From: JANXDG01 sp964561135
Lineage (GTDB): Bacteria; Elusimicrobiota; Endomicrobiia; DTEH01
Assembly: GCA_964561135.1 (NCBI GenBank)
Contig: CAZLOB010000025.1
Span: 1-10,303 of the forward strand
DNA: 10,303 nucleotides
Reading direction: 5' to 3'
Translations under genes and position numbers: made by a program
Notes under the pieces: model-generated
Database searches by the model: none
What the model saw: the letters and a program-made list of their open reading frames with translations, nothing else
Told to the model about the DNA's origin: nothing
Shown here: one piece after another, positions 6,783 to 10,303 of the stretch
Position numbering within the stretch: position 1 is the first letter of the stretch
Layout of the letters: every line of letters starts with the position of its first letter

Positions 6783-8054
6783 ATGAACGAAATAATAATT
6801 AAATGTAGAACTATAACTCCAATGTTTATGACCGGTGCTAGTGATAGACCTGAAATAAGACCTTCGGAATTTAAAGGAATGATGCGATTCTGGTGGAGAG
6901 CAATAAAAGCAGAAGATAATATTGAGGATTTAAGGAAAAAAGAAGCAGAAATTTTTGGTGGAACAGGGGAAAAAGAAGGAAAAAGTAAAATAACTATAAA
7001 AGTTTATCCACAGCCAACAAATATAGGAGATAATATAGAAAACGAAATTAAATCTTATGACGGAATTAAATATTTATTATACTCAACATTTTCTTTAAAA
7101 GCAAGGGGAGAGCGAATAATAAGAAAGTATATAAAATTAGATTTTCAATTCAACATAGAACTTGCTTCCTACGACGAGAATTCTTTTAAAAATGCTCTTG
7201 CATCCTTGTGGGCTTCTATTTATCTTGGAGGATTTGGGACAAGAGCAAGAAGAGGAGCAGGAAATATTATAGTAGAGGAAGCAGTGGGGGATTCAAAAGA
7301 ATTAGATTTTATTCCTAAAGGAGAAAATGCTTCTGAAATATTTAAATGGCTTAAATCAAATTTAGATGAATGTTTTTCTATTATAAAATGTGACAAAAAA
7401 TATAATAATAATTTTTGCACAAAATACACTAACCTTTCTTTTTCAAGAATTATTATTAGTAATAAAATATTTAATGATTGGAAAGCAGCGCTAAATGATA
7501 TTGGTAAAATTTATGCTGAATTTAGAAAAAAGCACAAAAGAGAAATTTTTGATATTGCAGCATTTGGTTTGCCTATAACACATAAAATTTCAGGAAGAAG
7601 AGCTTCGTCACTTTTAATAAAAATTATACCCTCTAAAGAAAAATTTTATTGGATTGTTTTAAGATTATCTGGAGAGTTTCTACAAGAAGGCGATGTTCTT
7701 GGTTTCAAAGGAAAAACTCAGAAGCCAGATTATAAACTCATAGATGAATTTTGGAATAAATTAAAAGAAAACAACCAAGAATTTATTCTTTCTTATCCTG
7801 AAGTTTTAAAAAAAATTATTGAAAAAATAAAAAAAGAATGCGATCCAGATAAAATCATACTTTTTGGTTCTCGGGCACGAGGTGATGCACATAAAAATGC
7901 AGATATTGATATCGCTGTTGAAAACCCCAAAAAACCAATAAGTAGTATAGATATCAGCGCCTCTTTAGATATTGTAGATCTTAAAAATGCAAATTCTGAC
8001 CTTACAGCCAGAATAAACCGAGAAGGAGTAATCATTTATGAGAGAAAGAGTTAA
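6783..8054 (+). CDS. cmr1: Cmr1 RAMP subunit fused to MntA-type nucleotidyltransferase
   Basis: This is a two-part protein of 423 residues. Residues 1 to ~330 are Cmr1 of the type III-B effector: a start of the form TITPMFMTGA (10-19), then RPSEFKGMMRFWWRA (26-40), the glycine-rich loop GGFGTRARRGAG (149-160) and the second-RAMP stretch FGLP...GRRASSLLIKI (261-281). Cmr1 caps the 3' side of the crRNA in the Cmr complex. Residues ~338-423 are a minimal nucleotidyltransferase (MNT): FGSRARGD (361-368), with G362-S363, ten residues, then D374-I-D376, the exact GS-x10-D-x-D active-site pattern. A third acidic residue D399 lies in IVDL, and the end reads INREGVIIYE. MntA antitoxins use ATP to AMPylate and silence HepT toxins. 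No ATG occurs in frame after residue 34, so MNT is not made separately from a usual start. The next gene is the matching HepT. The fusion is the notable oddity. Confidence 0.9.
   Translation: MNEIIIKCRTITPMFMTGASDRPEIRPSEFKGMMRFWWRAIKAEDNIEDLRKKEAEIFGGTGEKEGKSKITIKVYPQPTNIGDNIENEIKSYDGIKYLLYSTFSLKARGERIIRKYIKLDFQFNIELASYDENSFKNALASLWASIYLGGFGTRARRGAGNIIVEEAVGDSKELDFIPKGENASEIFKWLKSNLDECFSIIKCDKKYNNNFCTKYTNLSFSRIIISNKIFNDWKAALNDIGKIYAEFRKKHKREIFDIAAFGLPITHKISGRRASSLLIKIIPSKEKFYWIVLRLSGEFLQEGDVLGFKGKTQKPDYKLIDEFWNKLKENNQEFILSYPEVLKKIIEKIKKECDPDKIILFGSRARGDAHKNADIDIAVENPKKPISSIDISASLDIVDLKNANSDLTARINREGVIIYERKS
7794..8051 (+). other. MNT (MntA-like antitoxin) domain within Cmr1
   Basis: This marks the C-terminal domain separately because it is a former stand-alone antitoxin gene. 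It is 86 residues long, close to free MntA/HI0073-type proteins, and has all three acidic positions (D374, D376, D399) expected of an active minimal nucleotidyltransferase. The junction follows a short linker rich in Asn, Lys and Glu (residues ~322-337) after the Cmr1 core. Codons upstream of the junction contain no NTG start back to a TTG at residue 263. No other frame near the junction offers a plausible start leading into the domain, so an indel error that merged two genes is unlikely. Confidence 0.85.
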
Positions 8055-8439
8055 AAAGACTTTTTCTGATTTTGAAAAAGCGTTCCACAATCTTAAATCG
8101 GCAACTGAAACCGCGATTGATGATTTAGATATAGATGGTACTATTAAAAGATTTGAATTATGCTACGAATTGTCATGGAAAATAATAAAACTTTATCTTG
8201 AAGATTTAGGGATAATTTGTAAAAACCCAAGAGATTGTTTTAAACAGGCAAAAATAAACAATTTAATTGAGGATGAAGATTTATGGATGGAAATGATTGA
8301 TATGAGGAATCAACTTGTTCATGAATATTCTTTAGAATTTTCAAGGGAAATGTTTGACAAAATAAAAACTAAATATGTAAACATTTTTGAAAAACTATAC
8401 AAAAATATAAAAGAAAGGATAAAAGATGACTTGGCATGA
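8038..8439 (+). CDS. hepT: HEPN toxin, HepT/HI0074 family
   Basis: The product has 133 residues and is mostly helical. It carries the HEPN ribonuclease signature R90-NQLV-H95-E-Y97 (R-x4-H-x-Y) in the context MRNQLVHEYS, typical of the HI0074-type 'nucleotidyltransferase substrate-binding' proteins, now known as HepT toxins. In characterised HepT-MntA pairs the Arg and His form the RNase site in a dimer, and the Tyr of this motif is mono- to oligo-AMPylated by MntA, which blocks toxicity. All three residues are present, so the toxin looks active and controllable. The ATG is preceded by AGAAGGAG (8021-8028), a strong ribosome-binding site. The start overlaps the fused cmr1-MNT gene by 17 bp and the stop overlaps cmr2 by 14 bp, so expression is coupled on both sides. 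The order MNT then HEPN is that of HI0073-HI0074. The gene symbol is by family resemblance. Confidence 0.88.
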   Translation: MRERVKKTFSDFEKAFHNLKSATETAIDDLDIDGTIKRFELCYELSWKIIKLYLEDLGIICKNPRDCFKQAKINNLIEDEDLWMEMIDMRNQLVHEYSLEFSREMFDKIKTKYVNIFEKLYKNIKERIKDDLA

Positions 8440-10303
8440 AGAATTTCTAAAAAAATTTTTTCATGATCCTCTAGATAAACCTTTGGATATTCCAACACAT
8501 AAAGAAAGGGCAGAAGAGCATGCGAGTATTTTTAATGTTCCGAAATTTGAAGAAAAATATGCTGATAAGATTGCATCATGTATAGAGCGAAGTTTACTGC
8601 CAAAAAAAGATTTGTTACCTGATAAAAAAGAAATAACTCAAGAGTTTACCGAAATAAATCATCCTTTATCAGACGAAAAAATAAAAGTTACTATCTTAGC
8701 AGAGCAAAAGTCTGAATTTATTCAAACAATCAAAAAAATATTAGAAGAAATCTCAAATGATTACAAGTTTCGAGAAGATATAAAAAAAGCGTTCTTAATT
8801 TGGAGAAATTTATTAGATGAAATTTTTGAAAAATTAAAAAATAGTGAACTAAAAAAATTGTTGCCGATCTTTCCCGCAGATACAAGGGTCCCAGACCATT
8901 CAATTTGGGAACATCTTAAAATCACAACTGCAATTAATGTTTATAATGAAATTCAAAATAATTCTCTATTTTTGTTTACTATTGGACCGGTCCAATCTTT
9001 TATTTCTCAAGCAAGAAAAGCACAAGATTTTTATATGGGAAGTTTTATGCTTTCTTATTTAACTTTTATTGCAATAAGAAAAGTAGTAGAACAATACGGG
9101 CCCACCTCAATTATATATCCAGATCTTTATAAACAACCATTAATGGATTGGTATCTAAAGAAAGATGAAAAGTTAGACATCAAATGTGATGATTCTGAGC
9201 TTAAAGACATTATTACTTTGCCCACTATTCCTAACAGGTTTGTAGGAATAATTGGAACTACAAATAAAGATAGAATATATTCTCTTGTAAATGAAATAAA
9301 AGAGGAAATCAGAAAAGAAATTGAAAGTGCTATAGACAATATAATTAAAGAACTTGACCTCCCACAAAATGAAAAAATTAAATCAGCTATTACTAATCAA
9401 CTTTCAGATTTTCCACAGATATACTGGGTGGCCATTCCTTGGAGAATAAGTGAGAAAGATGTTCAAATTGAAGATTTAAAAGATTTCTTTACAGATGAAA
9501 AAATAAAATACTGGCAAGAATTTTACAACTTTGCAAAAGAAAACGCAGAACACCCACCAAACATAGGTTTTCTTTATCAGCTTTTATATACTGCTGTTGA
9601 AAAATCATTAGGTGCAAGAAAAAATTTAAGAGAATTTAATCAAACTCAAGAAGCAGGAAGAAAATGTTCTGTATGTGGTGAAAAAAATGTTTTGTTTTAT
9701 AGGGCTAATGGAAAACCAATTTTTGTATTAGACAATCTTAAGTTCTTTTATGGTAATGACAAAAAAAATAATTCTATCGAATTGAAAAAAGAAAAAATTG
9801 ACTATAAAATACTTGCTGACAAAGAAGGTCTTTGTGCTATTTGTTTTTTAAAAAGAACATTTGAACTTCATCTAGCAAAAAAAGAAAAATTTTTTTATGA
9901 ATTATCTTTCCCATCAACAGCAGAAGTTGCTTGCTCTGATTTTAAAGAAAAAGCGAAAGAAAAGCAGATAAAAGAGTTTGACGATTATGAAAATAAATTT
10001 TTAGAAGTAACCAAAGTAGGATACATTAAAGTCAGATCTTTGCCAAAGCTAAAAATAAATGTTACTCTTGAAGGCACCTGGTTTTTTGAAGAAAATCTTA
10101 CTACAAAAAGATTTAAAGAAGAATTAGGAATTGAAATAAGTGATGATGATATCAAAAATTTAAAAAAACTTCTGAAAAATATATATGATAAAATAGGTAA
10201 ACCAAACTCTTATTATGCAGTTATATATCTTGATGGAGACGATATGGGAAAATGGCTTTCAGGAGAACTTTTACCAGAAATTGAACATGCATACAATTCA
10301 GAA
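8426..10303 (+). CDS. cmr2: Cmr2/Cas10 type III-B effector subunit, 5' part
   Basis: The frame is open from the ATG at 8426 to the window edge (626 residues); Cas10 proteins of this type usually run to ~850-1000. An N-terminal HD nuclease region begins with FFHDPLDKPLDI (H13-D14), then H25 and H32, and the family motif DTRVPDHS at 152-159. FTIGPVQSFISQARKAQDF (184-202) and the GSFMLS that follows are typical of Cmr2. A treble-clef-like zinc site is given by C414-x2-C417 and C470-x2-C473. Residues 602-608 read LDGDDMG, the first palm-domain motif of Cmr2. The separate GGDD cyclase motif of the second palm would lie beyond the edge, so cyclic oligoadenylate synthesis cannot be judged here. Cas10 is the large subunit that senses target RNA, cuts DNA with HD and may make the second messenger. 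AAAGGA lies just before the ATG, and the start overlaps hepT by 14 bp. Confidence 0.92.
   Translation, partial: MTWHEEFLKKFFHDPLDKPLDIPTHKERAEEHASIFNVPKFEEKYADKIASCIERSLLPKKDLLPDKKEITQEFTEINHPLSDEKIKVTILAEQKSEFIQTIKKILEEISNDYKFREDIKKAFLIWRNLLDEIFEKLKNSELKKLLPIFPADTRVPDHSIWEHLKITTAINVYNEIQNNSLFLFTIGPVQSFISQARKAQDFYMGSFMLSYLTFIAIRKVVEQYGPTSIIYPDLYKQPLMDWYLKKDEKLDIKCDDSELKDIITLPTIPNRFVGIIGTTNKDRIYSLVNEIKEEIRKEIESAIDNIIKELDLPQNEKIKSAITNQLSDFPQIYWVAIPWRISEKDVQIEDLKDFFTDEKIKYWQEFYNFAKENAEHPPNIGFLYQLLYTAVEKSLGARKNLREFNQTQEAGRKCSVCGEKNVLFYRANGKPIFVLDNLKFFYGNDKKNNSIELKKEKIDYKILADKEGLCAICFLKRTFELHLAKKEKFFYELSFPSTAEVACSDFKEKAKEKQIKEFDDYENKFLEVTKVGYIKVRSLPKLKINVTLEGTWFFEENLTTKRFKEELGIEISDDDIKNLKKLLKNIYDKIGKPNSYYAVIYLDGDDMGKWLSGELLPEIEHAYNSE

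Noticed and set aside
10248..10256. Reading LDGDDMG of Cmr2 as the GGDD cyclase motif
   Set aside because: In Cmr2 proteins DGD-x-MG belongs to the first palm domain. The GGDD motif comes 100 or more residues later, outside the window, so cyclase activity cannot be claimed.

Overview
The window is very AT-rich: Lys, Glu, Ile and Asn dominate the proteins and A/T homopolymers are frequent. A TTGACA/TAGTAT promoter and AGGAGG-type ribosome-binding sites point to a bacterium. The composition and type III CRISPR content would fit a low-GC thermophile or anaerobe (Firmicutes, Thermotogae or Aquificales-like), but the taxon cannot be fixed from this sequence. Every intact gene is on the + strand, and the content is that of a defence island.

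Positions 1-4343 hold a tightly packed restriction-modification operon. It contains the 3' part of a type III-like adenine methyltransferase (Mod), a small gamma-glutamylcyclotransferase-fold (AIG2-like) protein, and a 1042-residue Res subunit with a superfamily 2 helicase and a C-terminal nuclease-like region. The small gene starts 2 nt after mod and overlaps res by 11 nt, so it is part of the operon.

Positions 4344-5750 hold no intact gene. The stretch contains a GC-rich island that resembles the guide-RNA end of an IS200/IS605 (TnpB) element, a pseudogene broken by several frameshifts and stops, and a 15-residue stump of a YgiT-type zinc-finger antitoxin that still has a good ribosome-binding site.

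Positions 5754 to the window end hold a type III-B (Cmr) CRISPR operon: promoter, cas6, cmr1, a HEPN toxin gene (hepT-like), and cmr2/cas10, which runs off the end. No CRISPR array is visible.

The main discovery is that Cmr1 carries at its C-terminus, in frame, a complete minimal nucleotidyltransferase (MntA-type antitoxin) domain with GS-x10-D-x-D. The next gene overlaps it by 17 bp and is the cognate HepT RNase toxin with an intact R-x4-H-x-Y motif, the motif that MntA enzymes AMPylate in characterised systems. HepT in turn overlaps cmr2 by 14 bp. A HEPN-MNT toxin-antitoxin pair is therefore built into a Cmr operon, with the antitoxin physically part of a Cmr subunit. I infer that the state of the Cmr effector complex may control whether the HepT ribonuclease is restrained.
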